The notes: generated by a model from the sequence alone, not told the origin. Positions 44,129 to 54,027 are shown, counted from the stretch's first letter. The stretch is DNA of 64,000 nt from Fusobacteria bacterium ZRK30 (GCA_024628785.1 CP102405.1:682001-746000), one strand, 5' to 3'. Made by a program: numbers and translations.

Positions 44129-44704
44129 TCAATCCTTTTTGTTTAATAGATTTCGATACTCTGCTGCACTTATTTTACCGTTTTTAATGCCAGCTATCTT
44201 AGAAATATTAGGCTTAGAAGCTAAAACATACCCGCTGTTCAAGGAATTTATATGGGTGATGGCAATAGCCAATGCATCGGCGGCGTCATCTGGCTGGGGA
44301 ATCTTGGAAAGTCCCAAAATCCTTTGAACCATTAATTGAACTTGTTTTTTTTCAGCCCGGCCATATCCTGTTATCCCCATCTTTATCTGGAGGGGGGTAA
44401 ATGATACCTGGGGAATATTATTTTTTTCCCCGCAGAGGACTATTACACCTCTGGCCTGTCCCACAGAGATAACCGTTTTAGCATTTTTAAAATAAAAAAG
44501 ATCCTCTACAGCCATGTGGGTAGGAGAATATTTTTTTAAGATATTATCTAATTCGTCGTAGATAGCAGAAATCCTCTTTTCCATAGGAAGATCTTTGGAG
44601 GTATATATACAGCCATAATCTACAACTTTATATTTACTTCCAATATAGTCTATAATTCCAAAACCGACAATTGCCGTTCCGGGATCTATTCCAATTACTC
44701 TCAT
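44129..44704 (-). CDS. ruvC: Holliday junction resolvase RuvC
   Basis: Endonuclease that cuts Holliday junctions with RuvAB. The 191 residues contain the four acidic catalytic residues: D in 'GIDPGTAIVGFG', E in 'MAVEDLFYFKN', and the Asp pair in 'PDDAADALAIAITH'. First gene of the minus-strand cluster; its stop overlaps the alternative kinase start. ruvA and ruvB are not here. Confidence 0.96.
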   Translation of the reverse strand: MRVIGIDPGTAIVGFGIIDYIGSKYKVVDYGCIYTSKDLPMEKRISAIYDELDNILKKYSPTHMAVEDLFYFKNAKTVISVGQARGVIVLCGEKNNIPQVSFTPLQIKMGITGYGRAEKKQVQLMVQRILGLSKIPQPDDAADALAIAITHINSLNSGYVLASKPNISKIAGIKNGKISAAEYRNLLNKKD

Positions 44705-44891
44705 TCTTACTCCTCATATTTAAACAAAATTATAGAGCCAAAAGAATATTAAATGCCTCTGTTTTCATATTTATTTTTGTATATTAAATCTTATCATAAA
44801 TTATAATAAAATTCTATAAATTATAAAAGGAAGTTTAAATAACAAATAGTATATTGTTGATACAGATAAAATACATAAAAAGGAGGTAAAA

Positions 44892-45686
44892 ATGAATATT
44901 TCGAACTATTTAAAAGAAATAGGTCGCTATCCCCTCCTGACTAAAGATGAGGAAATTGAGATATCTAAACATATATTAGAGGGGGATATAGATGCACAAG
45001 ATCGATTGATAACAGCTAATTTAAGATTAGTTGTTAGTATAGCTAAAAAATATACTAAGCTAGGAATTCCCATTCAAGATTTGATTCAAGAAGGAAATAT
45101 AGGGTTGATGAAAGCTGTCGAAAAATTTGACTATACCATGGGAAAAAAATTTTCTACCTATGCCACTTTTTGGATAAAACAAAGTATTTTGAGATATATA
45201 TCCTCTAATAAGGGGGTTATCAGATATCCTGTATATATATACGATAATTTAGCTAAGATAAAAAAATATATGACAAAATATAAATCAAAATATGGATGTG
45301 AACCCAGCATAGAAGATATTGCAGCAAAAACAGAGTTAAAGGTAAAGGATGTAAAAAGATATCTGAAATTAAACGATGTAACTTTTAATTCCTTAGATGA
45401 GTCTTATGGAGAAACCGGGGATCTCCACAGTATGATTGCAGATAAAAATGGTTATATAGAGGAAAATTTAATATTAGAAAATGACAGGGAAAAATTATTA
45501 AAAACTTTGGATGTATTAGGAGCTAAGGAAAGGGAGATAATAATACACAGGTTTGGTTTGTTGAATAATGAAGTTTTAACCTTGGATATATTGGGAAAAA
45601 GGCTGCATCTAACCAGAGAAAGGATCAGGCAGCTGCAGATTCGAGCCTTGAATAAACTAAAAATACATTTACAATATAATAATTAG
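44892..45686 (+). CDS. RNA polymerase sigma factor (sigma-70 family)
   Basis: A 264-residue sigma factor: region 1.2 ('[19 protein letters not shown]'), region 2 ('[42 protein letters not shown]', '[15 protein letters not shown]'), region 3 and region 4 ('[19 protein letters not shown]'). It is shorter than a primary RpoD and lacks region 1.1, so it is probably an alternative group-2 factor, but a primary role is not excluded. AAGGAGG precedes the ATG. PhoH follows after 11 bases. Confidence 0.88.
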   Translation: MNISNYLKEIGRYPLLTKDEEIEISKHILEGDIDAQDRLITANLRLVVSIAKKYTKLGIPIQDLIQEGNIGLMKAVEKFDYTMGKKFSTYATFWIKQSILRYISSNKGVIRYPVYIYDNLAKIKKYMTKYKSKYGCEPSIEDIAAKTELKVKDVKRYLKLNDVTFNSLDESYGETGDLHSMIADKNGYIEENLILENDREKLLKTLDVLGAKEREIIIHRFGLLNNEVLTLDILGKRLHLTRERIRQLQIRALNKLKIHLQYNN

Positions 45687-45697
45687 GGGTGATTTCT

Positions 45698-47008
45698 ATG
45701 AGAAAGATATATATACTAGACACAAACGTACTTATTCATGATCCTAAGGCTATGACGAACTTTGAAGACAATGATGTGGTTTTACCGATCTATGTGATTG
45801 AGGAGATAGACAAGTTAAAAAAAGAAAGTGGAAATAGAGGTGCATCGGCCAGGGTAGCAGCCAGGTTTATAGATGATCTTCGTTCTAAGGGATGTCTGGC
45901 AAAAGGGGTAGAGATGGAAAATGGAATATTTTTCAGAGTAGAAACCAAGGGAGAAACCACAGAACTGCCTAATTCTTTAAAGAGGGATATAGTGGATAAT
46001 AGAATCCTGGCAATAGCACTGTATATCAAGAATAAAGATAAGGATAAGAAAGTGGTGTTGGTCTCAAAAGATATCAATATGAGGATAAAAGCAGATGCCA
46101 TGGAGATCCATGTAGAAGATTATAAGAGTGATAAGATGGATATAGAGGAGCTCTATACTGGAAATATGGAGATAGGAGTAAATGAAGAGTTTATAAAAAA
46201 ATATGAGAAATCCGGAAGAATTAAGTATGTAGACATTATGCCGGAGGAACCCTCAGATAACTGTTTTGTAAGTTTAAAAAACAAGGAAAAAACTCTGTTT
46301 GGCAGGTATAATAAGAAGACAAAGAGGATTGAAAGGATGACCTATGGAGATGTCAGTGTTTGGGGAGTTCGGGGCAGAAATGAGGAGCAAAATTTTGCAT
46401 TGGATCTCTTAATGGATGAGGATATCAAGGTGGTTACCTTAGTTGGGAAAGCAGGAACAGGAAAGACTTTATTAGCAGTAGCTTCAGGGTTGGAATTGGT
46501 TGTAGAGAGGAGTAAATATAAGAAATTATTTATAGCCAGACCGATAATTTCAATGGGGAAAGACTTAGGGTATCTTCCAGGAAGTGAAAAGGAAAAGTTA
46601 AAACCTTGGATGCAGCCTATTTTTGATAATATAGATTTTTTGGCCAGTAACAAGGAAGAGAAAGCAGGAGAAAAGGTAATAGCAGGATTGGAAGCTTTGG
46701 GATTATTAAAGATAGAAGCACTGTCTTATATAAGAGGTAGGAGTATTCCAGCAGGATTTTTAATCATAGATGAGGCACAGAATTTAACACCTCACGAGAT
46801 AAAAACCATAGTTACCAGGGCAGGAGAAAATACAAAGATAGTATTTACAGGTGACCCATATCAAATAGACAACCCGTATCTCGATACAGGAAGTAATGGC
46901 CTTACTTATTTAGCTGAAAGATTTAGAGATGTCAGTATATCAGGACATATTATATTGAAAAAAGGTGAAAGATCAGAGTTAGCCGAATTGGCAGCTACAT
47001 TACTATAG
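45698..47008 (+). CDS. PIN/PhoH-family ATPase (YlaK-like)
   Basis: A two-domain protein of about 436 residues. The N-terminal PIN nuclease-like domain starts 'YILDTNVLIHDP' and shows acidic residues in 'DEEID'-like positions and 'VSKDINMR'. The C-terminal PhoH ATPase has Walker A 'GKAGTGKTLLA', 'GYLPGSEKEKL' and Walker B 'FLIIDEAQNLTPHEIKT'. Such proteins are thought to act on RNA. ATG 45698 is chosen (GGGGTG eight bases before) over GTG 45689. It probably shares a transcript with the sigma factor. Confidence 0.92.
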   Translation: MRKIYILDTNVLIHDPKAMTNFEDNDVVLPIYVIEEIDKLKKESGNRGASARVAARFIDDLRSKGCLAKGVEMENGIFFRVETKGETTELPNSLKRDIVDNRILAIALYIKNKDKDKKVVLVSKDINMRIKADAMEIHVEDYKSDKMDIEELYTGNMEIGVNEEFIKKYEKSGRIKYVDIMPEEPSDNCFVSLKNKEKTLFGRYNKKTKRIERMTYGDVSVWGVRGRNEEQNFALDLLMDEDIKVVTLVGKAGTGKTLLAVASGLELVVERSKYKKLFIARPIISMGKDLGYLPGSEKEKLKPWMQPIFDNIDFLASNKEEKAGEKVIAGLEALGLLKIEALSYIRGRSIPAGFLIIDEAQNLTPHEIKTIVTRAGENTKIVFTGDPYQIDNPYLDTGSNGLTYLAERFRDVSISGHIILKKGERSELAELAATLL

Positions 47009-47017
47009 CCCCCCTTT

Positions 47018-47053
47018 TAACCTCCTATATTTAGTTTATAGGAGGTTTTTTAT
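47018..47053 (+). terminator. terminator after the PhoH gene
   Basis: AACCTCCTATA (47019-47029) pairs with TATAGGAGGTT (47037-47047), followed by six T. Confidence 0.93.
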
Positions 47054-47072
47054 TTTCTTTATTTTAAAATTT

Positions 47073-47909
47073 TTAATTATATCTATATTCACCTTTTGCC
47101 ACTAATTCACTTGGGCCAGTCATATAGACCTCATCTTTTACTTCGATAGTCAGATCACCTAAAGTCAGATGGACAATAACTTTAGAACTCAGGTATCCCA
47201 GAAGTTCCCCTATCACAACACTGGCACAAGATCCTGTTCCGCATGCCAGAGTATGTCCGGCTCCCCTTTCCCAGGTATCCACAAGAATCTCATCTACATC
47301 TAAAATCTGGACAAAATTTACATTGGTTTTTTCAGGGAAAAGCGGATTGTTTTCAATAGCTTTTCCAACTTCTACCAGATCGATATCTTCTAAACTATCT
47401 ACGAAAATTACAGCATGGGGAACCCCCATAAGAAGAGCTGAAACCTTGTAAACTTCACCATTAGCAACGATCTCCTCATTGATGAATTTTTCTTTAGAAG
47501 TGGCCATAGGAATAGATTCAGGATCTAAAAGTGGTTTTCCCATATCAACTTTTACATTGAACTTTTCATCGGGAGAGATGTCCAAACTGAGTAATCCAGC
47601 CAGGGTCTCTACCTTGTAGGTAGTTCCGTCTAAAATTTTATTGTTATAGATATAGTTAGAAAAACACCTGATACCATTACCACACATAGATACGATACTT
47701 CCATCAGAATTAATAAATATCATCTGGCACGAATCTTCTTTTTCAACCAAAACCATCATACCGTCAGCACCAATTCCAGTGTGTCTGTCACAGACTTTTA
47801 CAGCTAGATCAGAGAAACTTTCTTCCTTTATATTGTTTGCCATCAAATCTTTATAGTTAAAAATTATAAAATCATTTCCTAAACCATGGTATTTTTCAAA
47901 TTTAATCAT
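47073..47909 (-). CDS. dapF: diaminopimelate epimerase
   Basis: Converts LL-diaminopimelate to meso-diaminopimelate, for lysine and peptidoglycan. The 278 residues are full length. The two catalytic Cys lie in 'SMCGNGIRCF' and 'LACGTGSCASV'. It is the last gene of the lysine/DAP cluster, 97 bases after the aminotransferase, so it may have its own weak promoter. GGGAG lies before the ATG. Confidence 0.97.
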   Translation of the reverse strand: MIKFEKYHGLGNDFIIFNYKDLMANNIKEESFSDLAVKVCDRHTGIGADGMMVLVEKEDSCQMIFINSDGSIVSMCGNGIRCFSNYIYNNKILDGTTYKVETLAGLLSLDISPDEKFNVKVDMGKPLLDPESIPMATSKEKFINEEIVANGEVYKVSALLMGVPHAVIFVDSLEDIDLVEVGKAIENNPLFPEKTNVNFVQILDVDEILVDTWERGAGHTLACGTGSCASVVIGELLGYLSSKVIVHLTLGDLTIEVKDEVYMTGPSELVAKGEYRYN

Positions 47910-48006
47910 ATCGTATTCTCCCTTGTTCTTGATTATGTTGTTTTATATTTAAATTATAGTATGAGAAAACATAATATTCAACTAAAGAATATTCCATATC
48001 TATTGT

Positions 48007-49155
48007 TTATTGTGATCTATAGTTTTTGATATAATCTTCTATCTTATCCAAAGCTGTTTTTAAAGTTTCTACAGGTCTGGTACAGGAAATTCTAAAGTAT
48101 CCTTCTACCCCAAAGGCTATTCCTGGAACTACAGCTACATGTTTGTTTTCAAGGAGATCTAAGGCAAAATCCAAAGATGAAGAAAGGTTAAAATTCTTTA
48201 AAGAACCAAAAATATAAAATGATCCTTTGGGTTGAAGGGTAACTATACCCATAGAGTTTAACCTGTTGTATACATACTCACACCTTTTTTTATATTCCAT
48301 TGTATAGGAGGACATATCTGAACATTTAGAAAGTGCCATATATCCGCCATATTCTGAAACGATAGAAGGTGCTGTGATGGTATATTGATGGACCTTTATC
48401 AGCTGGTCTTTGAGCTTTTTAGAGGTTAAAATATATCCCAGACGCCACCCGGTCATAGAGTGAGATTTTGAAAATCCATTGATCAATATTACTTTTTCTT
48501 TAAGAAAATCGTACTTTCCGACAGATATAAAGTCATCGTTAAAAACAATTTCACTGTATATCTCATCGGAGATAATATATATATCTTTATCCCTTAAAAA
48601 ATTCATAATTTCATCTAAGTTTTTTTTAGATAAAATAACTCCCGATGGATTGTTGGGATAATTTAAGATAAGAGCCTTTGTTTTAGGAGTAAGATGCTTT
48701 TTTAAAGTCTCCACTGTAAGCTGTAATTCATCAGAAGTAGTATCGATAAATACTGATTTTCCACCATTTAAGTCGATGTTTGGGAGGTATCCTGGATAAA
48801 ATGGCAGGGGAATCAAGACTTCATCCCCTTCATTTAAGATAGCTCTCAGAGTAGTAGAGATAGCCTCTGTAGCACCTGCTGTGACAATAACTTCATCTAT
48901 TTTGTAGGAGGACCCGTATTTGGTATTATAAAAGTTGACAATAGCTTCTCTTATCTCTAAAGATCCTCCTAACACAGGATATCCCATCCGATTATTTTTC
49001 ATATATATAGTAGTTTCTTCAATTATTTCAGCAGGGATAGGCAGATCAGGCTCTCCTACAGTAAGGTTGATAACGTCTTTATACTCCCTGCTCTTTATAG
49101 AGATTTGTCTGATAAGGGAGATCTCTTTATTTATTACTTTAGGATTTATCTTCAT
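48007..49155 (-). CDS. aminotransferase, probable N-acetyl-LL-DAP aminotransferase
   Basis: Fold-type I PLP aminotransferase, about 382 residues. 'GATEAISTTLRAIL' is the cofactor-phosphate loop, 'YPNNPSG' the substrate motif, 'ISDEIYSEI' the aspartate region, and the PLP-Lys is in 'NGFSKSHSMTGWRLGY'. By neighbours it should convert N-acetyl-2-amino-6-oxopimelate to N-acetyl-LL-DAP (PatA/DapX role). ATG 49155 is preferred since GGAGG lies five bases before it; the listed longer start overlaps that site. Confidence 0.88.
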   Translation of the reverse strand: MKINPKVINKEISLIRQISIKSREYKDVINLTVGEPDLPIPAEIIEETTIYMKNNRMGYPVLGGSLEIREAIVNFYNTKYGSSYKIDEVIVTAGATEAISTTLRAILNEGDEVLIPLPFYPGYLPNIDLNGGKSVFIDTTSDELQLTVETLKKHLTPKTKALILNYPNNPSGVILSKKNLDEIMNFLRDKDIYIISDEIYSEIVFNDDFISVGKYDFLKEKVILINGFSKSHSMTGWRLGYILTSKKLKDQLIKVHQYTITAPSIVSEYGGYMALSKCSDMSSYTMEYKKRCEYVYNRLNSMGIVTLQPKGSFYIFGSLKNFNLSSSLDFALDLLENKHVAVVPGIAFGVEGYFRISCTRPVETLKTALDKIEDYIKNYRSQ

Positions 49156-49182
49156 AATGACCTCCAATTAATTTTAATGATA

Positions 49183-49896
49183 TTACTTTATAACTCTCAG
49201 ATCTTCCATAATTTCAGTTTTACCGGCAGTTTTTTCATCCTTATCTTTGATTATTCTAGCTGGGTTTCCAGCTACCACAACACCGGCTGGGACGTTCTTT
49301 GTAACAATTGCTCCAGCAGCTACAACGGCTCCCTTACCTACTCTGATACCTTCTAATATTACTGCATTAGCACCTACAACTACGTCATCTTCGATGACAA
49401 CAGGATCAGCACTAGGCGGCTCGATTACTCCGGCCAGGACAGCACCTGCTCCAATGTGGCAGTTTTCTCCTACAGTGGCTCTCCCTCCCATGACTACATT
49501 TAGATCTATCATGGTACCGGCACCGATTTTAGAACCGATATTTATAACTGCACCCATCATGATGACAGCATTGTTTCCAATCTCAACCATATCTCTGATG
49601 ACAGCCCCGGGTTCGATTCTGGCATGGATATTTTTGGTATCCAGCATTGGAATAGCTGAATTTCTTCTATCACTCTCTATATGGGAATCGCTGATTAAAT
49701 TAGAGTTAGTGGTTAAAATTTCATTGACTTCACTCCACTCTCCAAAGATTGTTTTACTGTTTTGACATCCAAAAACTTTACAGTTTAGGAAATCTATCCC
49801 TTCTAATTCCCCATTAATATAGGCTTTTACAGGGGTAGATTTTGTAGAGTTTTTAATATATTGAATTATTTCATGGGCATTATTTAATTTAGTCAT
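49183..49896 (-). CDS. dapH: tetrahydrodipicolinate N-acetyltransferase
   Basis: Left-handed beta-helix acetyltransferase of 237 residues, giving N-acetyl-2-amino-6-oxopimelate. An N-terminal 70-residue domain precedes many hexapeptide repeats ('[16 protein letters not shown]', '[32 protein letters not shown]', '[42 protein letters not shown]'). It defines the acetylase branch of the DAP pathway rather than the succinylase branch. A 220-base gap with repeats separates it from dapB. Confidence 0.96.
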   Translation of the reverse strand: MTKLNNAHEIIQYIKNSTKSTPVKAYINGELEGIDFLNCKVFGCQNSKTIFGEWSEVNEILTTNSNLISDSHIESDRRNSAIPMLDTKNIHARIEPGAVIRDMVEIGNNAVIMMGAVINIGSKIGAGTMIDLNVVMGGRATVGENCHIGAGAVLAGVIEPPSADPVVIEDDVVVGANAVILEGIRVGKGAVVAAGAIVTKNVPAGVVVAGNPARIIKDKDEKTAGKTEIMEDLRVIK

Positions 49897-49941
49897 AAGA
49901 TGTTCTCCTTTTAAAATATATTTTTTATAGTCTAGGAAATT

Positions 49942-50117
49942 ATACCCGCAAGGGGCATCACCAAGACTTCCACTCGATAAAGAGTATCACCAAAGTATCT
50001 AAAAATTTACAATGTAAATTAAGAACTTTGAGATAAAGATTATTACATAATTTAAGAATTTTGAGATACCCGTAAGGGTGTCACTAAACCTGTTTGGGTG
50101 CAACGTCACGTTGCTTT
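49942..50117. repeat. degenerate small repeats between dapB and dapH
   Basis: Related motifs recur: ATACCCGCAAGGGGCATCAC near 49942 and ATACCCGTAAGGGTGTCAC near 50076; AATTAAGAACTTTGAGATA near 50017 and AATTTAAGAATTTTGAGATA near 50050. GCAACGTCACGTTGC (50100-50114) is a near-perfect hairpin. They resemble decayed copies of an intergenic repeat, also hinted at in 59713-59812. Confidence 0.55.
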
Positions 50118-50855
50118 TTAGTTGAAAATATCTTTCATTGTGTAGAATCCTGGTTGTTTATTATAGAGCCAGGTTGCTCCCTTGAGGGCTCCGTTAACAA
50201 AGATCATCTTAGAGTGGGCCTCATGTTTTACCTCGATTACTTCATCTTCACCGGCGAAGATAATGGAGTGTTCTCCAACTATACTTCCTCCACGAACTAC
50301 ATGTACTCCGATCTCCTCCTTCTTTCTAGGAGAGATTCCCTCTCTACCGTAGGTCAACTCCCTTTTAGAAGTTAGGGTATTATTTATTTTTTCCAGCAGT
50401 GACTGGGCTGTCCCACTGGGGGCGTCGATTTTTTTATTATGATGTTTTTCAATCAACTCAATATCCCAGTCCTCTAGAGATGAAACCAGAGTTTCCAATA
50501 ATTCTGTAATCAGATTTATTCCAAGGGAGGTATTCGTTGCCTTAAGTATAGGAACTACCTGAGATGCCTTTTTTATATTTTTTAGTTCCTCCTCACTGTG
50601 CCCTGTAGTGGCAATTAGTGTGGGAACATTGTGAGCTGTGATCCATGGAAGAATCTTTTCTGAGTTGCTGTAATGGGAAAAATCTATGAGAACATCGGGA
50701 ACAGTAGAAAGGTCTTCTAAAGTTTCGACGATCCTAGAATCTTTTCCCAAGGAAAAAGAATCGATTATTCCGGCTAAGTTTAAGTTTTGGCTGTTATTAA
50801 TGCTATCACAAAGGAGTTTACCCATCTGTCCCCATCCGTATATGGCTATATTCAA
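50118..50855 (-). CDS. dapB: 4-hydroxy-tetrahydrodipicolinate reductase
   Basis: NAD(P)H-dependent reductase of the DAP pathway, 245 residues. 'IAIYGWGQMGKLLC' is the nucleotide loop and 'IELIEKHHNKKIDAPSGTA' the signature with the catalytic His and Lys. 'EVKHEAHSKMIFVNGALKGATWL' closes the tetramer domain. Just 14 bases after dapA. Confidence 0.97.
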   Translation of the reverse strand: MNIAIYGWGQMGKLLCDSINNSQNLNLAGIIDSFSLGKDSRIVETLEDLSTVPDVLIDFSHYSNSEKILPWITAHNVPTLIATTGHSEEELKNIKKASQVVPILKATNTSLGINLITELLETLVSSLEDWDIELIEKHHNKKIDAPSGTAQSLLEKINNTLTSKRELTYGREGISPRKKEEIGVHVVRGGSIVGEHSIIFAGEDEVIEVKHEAHSKMIFVNGALKGATWLYNKQPGFYTMKDIFN

Positions 50856-50869
50856 AATGTTACCTCCTT

Positions 50870-51751
50870 TTAGATTAAATTTAATTTTTTCATCTCTGCT
50901 TTTAAAAGTTCGAGAGATTCAGAACTCATCTCCCATAGGGGTTGTCTTACTCCTCCGACCTTCATATTCATAAGATTCATTGCAGATTTTACAGGTATTG
51001 GATTGGTCTCCAAAAATAAAGAATTTACAAATGAATTCAAAGAAAGTTGTAAATCTCTAGATTTAGTAACATCTCCTTCTAGGTAAGACATAACAAGGTT
51101 GTGAGTTTCAAGGGGCATAACGTTAGCTAACACAGATATAACTCCAACTCCTCCTAAGGAAAGGACAGGAACTATGATATCGTCATTTCCAGAGTAGATA
51201 GAAAAACTATTATCACAGACTCTGGCTACCTCGGCTAGGTAGGAGATATCTCCACTGGCTTCCTTGAGCCCAACCATATTTTTATGGTTACTCAATTCAA
51301 CAACTACATCAACAGGAATATTCATTCCGGTTCTCCCTGGAACATTGTATAGGATGATGGGGATATTTACTTGATCAGCTATAGTTGTATAGTGATTGAT
51401 CAATCCCTGTCTGTTGGTTTTATTGTAGTAAGGTGTAACTATGAGGAGACCATCGGCTCCTGCTCTTTCACACTCAATACTCAATTTGATCCCGTGACGG
51501 GTATCGTTACTGCCGCTTCCTGCTATTACAGGAACTCTCCCTCTAACCATCTCAACACTTCTTCTGATTAATTCTATATGTTCTTCGTCTGGAAGGGTAG
51601 ATGCTTCACCGGTTGTGCCGGCAATTACCAGGGCATCGGTCTTATTTTCGATATGCCACTCTATGAGCTCTTCTAATTTAGTATAGTTGATACTCATATC
51701 CTCGTTGAATGGGGTGATAAGAGCTACTCCGGATCCTTTAAAAATTCCCAT
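50870..51751 (-). CDS. dapA: 4-hydroxy-tetrahydrodipicolinate synthase
   Basis: Aldolase-type TIM barrel joining pyruvate and aspartate semialdehyde, 293 residues. 'VIAGTTGEASTLPDEEHIELI' holds the Thr/Thr pair, 'IILYNVPGRTGMNIP' the active-site Tyr, and 'VGLKEASGDISYL' the Schiff-base Lys (about residue 162). Full length, in the lysine-riboswitch operon, which suits its place at the entry to the pathway. Confidence 0.97.
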   Translation of the reverse strand: MGIFKGSGVALITPFNEDMSINYTKLEELIEWHIENKTDALVIAGTTGEASTLPDEEHIELIRRSVEMVRGRVPVIAGSGSNDTRHGIKLSIECERAGADGLLIVTPYYNKTNRQGLINHYTTIADQVNIPIILYNVPGRTGMNIPVDVVVELSNHKNMVGLKEASGDISYLAEVARVCDNSFSIYSGNDDIIVPVLSLGGVGVISVLANVMPLETHNLVMSYLEGDVTKSRDLQLSLNSFVNSLFLETNPIPVKSAMNLMNMKVGGVRQPLWEMSSESLELLKAEMKKLNLI

Positions 51752-51790
51752 AATTCCTCCTATTTAAAGTTGTAATAAAATATATAAATA

Positions 51791-52777
51791 TTATTGTTCT
51801 ATCAATAATTCAGCAATTTGTACGGTATTTGTAGCAGCACCTTTTCTAATGTTGTCGGCTACTATCCATAGGTTCACACCATTTTTTACACTATAATCTC
51901 TTCGAATTCTGCCTACAAATACTTCATCAGATCCGCTGGCATTTATAGGCATTGGATAGATATTGTTTTTTACATCATCCTGTAAGACAATTCCTTCTTT
52001 ATTTTGAAGAGCTTCTTTTAACTCTGATAAACCAAATTCTTTTTCAAATTCTAAGTTAACAGATACAGAATGTCCATTTTCTACAGGGACTCTCACACAG
52101 GTAGAAGTAATGGGAAGATTCGGTTTATTTAAAATTTTTCTGGTTTCATCGATCATCTTCAACTCCTCTTTGGTATACCCGCTCTCTGTAAACTCATCTA
52201 TGTGGGGAAGACAGTTAAAGGCTATAGGGTGCGGGTAATTAGAAGGTTTCTTTCCCTCTATTCCATTTTTTAAATCTTCTACCCCGGCTACTCCAGATCC
52301 AGATACAGCCTGATAGGTAGAATAAATAACTCTTTTTATTCCATAGAGATCATCTAAGACTTTTAGAGGAACTACGACCTGGATGGTAGAGCAGTTAGGG
52401 TTGGCAATTAGTTTATTTGTTGCTGCTGCTTCTGGATTTACCTCAGGTACAACTAAAGGAATATTTGGGTCCATCCTCCATGCGCTGCTGTTGTCTATAA
52501 CTGTGATCCCGTGGGAAACCGCTATAGGAGCCATCTTTTTACTGATACTTCCTCCGGCAGAAAATAAAGCTATATCTATTTCTTTGGTAAAAGATTCGGG
52601 AGTAAGTTCCTCAACTATATATGTTTTATTTTTAAAATTAATTTCTGTCCCGAAAGATCTGGATGAAGCTAAAAGATAAAGGTTATCTATGGGGAAATTT
52701 CTCTCTTCTAATACCTTGAGAAAAGTTCTTCCGACCATTCCGGTAGCTCCTACAATGGCGATGTTATATTTTTTCAT
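51791..52777 (-). CDS. asd: aspartate-semialdehyde dehydrogenase
   Basis: Reduces aspartyl phosphate to the semialdehyde with NADPH; 328 residues. 'AIVGATGMVGRTFLKVL' is the NADP loop, 'IANPNCSTIQVVVPL' carries the active-site Cys, and 'YQAVSGSGVAGVEDL' and 'RVPVENGHSVSVNLEF' the catalytic His region. 33 bases after lysC and 39 before dapA. Confidence 0.97.
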   Translation of the reverse strand: MKKYNIAIVGATGMVGRTFLKVLEERNFPIDNLYLLASSRSFGTEINFKNKTYIVEELTPESFTKEIDIALFSAGGSISKKMAPIAVSHGITVIDNSSAWRMDPNIPLVVPEVNPEAAATNKLIANPNCSTIQVVVPLKVLDDLYGIKRVIYSTYQAVSGSGVAGVEDLKNGIEGKKPSNYPHPIAFNCLPHIDEFTESGYTKEELKMIDETRKILNKPNLPITSTCVRVPVENGHSVSVNLEFEKEFGLSELKEALQNKEGIVLQDDVKNNIYPMPINASGSDEVFVGRIRRDYSVKNGVNLWIVADNIRKGAATNTVQIAELLIEQ

Positions 52778-52809
52778 GATCTCCTCCTAAATAATTTTTT
52801 TATTGTTTT

Positions 52810-54012
52810 TTACAGGTCAAATTCTTCAGCTAACATCTGAATAGCTATATTTTTATGTTCTTTGGAGATAGTACATGAGATACTGATCTCAGAAGTAGTT
52901 ATATGATAAAAAGGAACACTATTTTCAGCTAGGGTATTAAATACCTTGGCCGCCACTCCGGAATGGCTTACCATTCCAATTCCAACCAATGAAATCATGA
53001 TTAAGTCGGATTTGATCTCTATAGAAATTTCCTGGGATTTATTTTTTAATTCGTCTATGGCTTTTCTCAAAAGAGATTCTTCTCTTTTAAAGCAGCTGAA
53101 TGAAAGGTCTAAAGTACCAGAAGTGGTAATGTTTTGACTGATCATATCGATATTTAGCTCGTATTTACCCAGGGTGTTAAAAATATTTGCTACCAAACTC
53201 TCCGAATAAGGAAGGTGCTGGATATTTACCATAAAAATATCTTCATTTAAAGTGATACCGGTAATGGGCTTATCTTCCATTATTTCATTTTGGTTTAATA
53301 TCAGAGTACCATCATGATCCCTTAAACTTTCACCGACATAGATGGGAACATTATATTTTTTCCCTAACTCTACAGCTCTTGTTTCCATAATACCGGCTCC
53401 TAAATTTGCCATCTCCATCATCTCCTCGTAAGATATATTTTTTATTTTTTTAGCTTTTGAATATACTCTTGGATCTATACCATAAATCCCATCGACATCG
53501 GTATAGATCTCACACTGTGCTCCTAAACTGGCAGCCAAAGCTACTGCACTGGTATCTGATCCACCTCTGCCCAAGGTAGTGATGTCTCCGTCCTGATTAA
53601 CTCCTTGAAACCCAGCAACGATAACTATCTTCCCAGAATTTAGATGGGATCTAATTATTTTTGGATCTACACTCTTGATCCTGCTTTTAGTGTGATGACC
53701 TACGGTAGTTATCCCTGCCTGGGGACCAGTAAGGGAGATGGAGTCTTTACCTAATTCGTTTAATGCCATAGATAAAAGAGCAACTGTCTGCTGTTCGCCT
53801 GTAGCCATTAGGGTATCCAATTCCCTTATATTTGGTGTTTCAGATATTTTTTTAGCCATCTCAATTAAGTTATTTGTGGTTTTTCCCATGGCAGAAGCCA
53901 CTACAACTATCTGCTCTCCTACATCACTTAATTTTGAGATGTGGGAGGCTATTTTTTTTATTTTATCCAGATCAGCCAGTGAGCTTCCTCCATATTTGTG
54001 TACAATGATCAT
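52810..54012 (-). CDS. lysC: aspartate kinase
   Basis: First step of the aspartate family, 400 residues. 'IIVHKYGGSSLAD' begins the kinase domain, 'TTLGRGGSDTSAVALAASL' the substrate-binding site, and two ACT domains fill the C-terminal third ('MVNIQHLPYSESLVANIF', 'VSHSGVAAKVFNTLAENSVPF'), where lysine or threonine normally binds. Directly behind the lysine riboswitch, so both RNA and protein levels of control are likely. Confidence 0.97.
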   Translation of the reverse strand: MIIVHKYGGSSLADLDKIKKIASHISKLSDVGEQIVVVASAMGKTTNNLIEMAKKISETPNIRELDTLMATGEQQTVALLSMALNELGKDSISLTGPQAGITTVGHHTKSRIKSVDPKIIRSHLNSGKIVIVAGFQGVNQDGDITTLGRGGSDTSAVALAASLGAQCEIYTDVDGIYGIDPRVYSKAKKIKNISYEEMMEMANLGAGIMETRAVELGKKYNVPIYVGESLRDHDGTLILNQNEIMEDKPITGITLNEDIFMVNIQHLPYSESLVANIFNTLGKYELNIDMISQNITTSGTLDLSFSCFKREESLLRKAIDELKNKSQEISIEIKSDLIMISLVGIGMVSHSGVAAKVFNTLAENSVPFYHITTSEISISCTISKEHKNIAIQMLAEEFDL

Positions 54013-54027
54013 ATTTATTTCCTCCTA

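Noticed and set aside
49247-49765. Long plus-strand frame opposite dapH
   Set aside because: Arises from the hexapeptide-repeat codon pattern of dapH; the Thr/Ala/Pro-rich translation is unlike a natural protein.
49942-50117. CRISPR array in the dapB-dapH gap
   Set aside because: The repeats are few, unequal in length and degenerate, and have no regular spacers or cas genes nearby.
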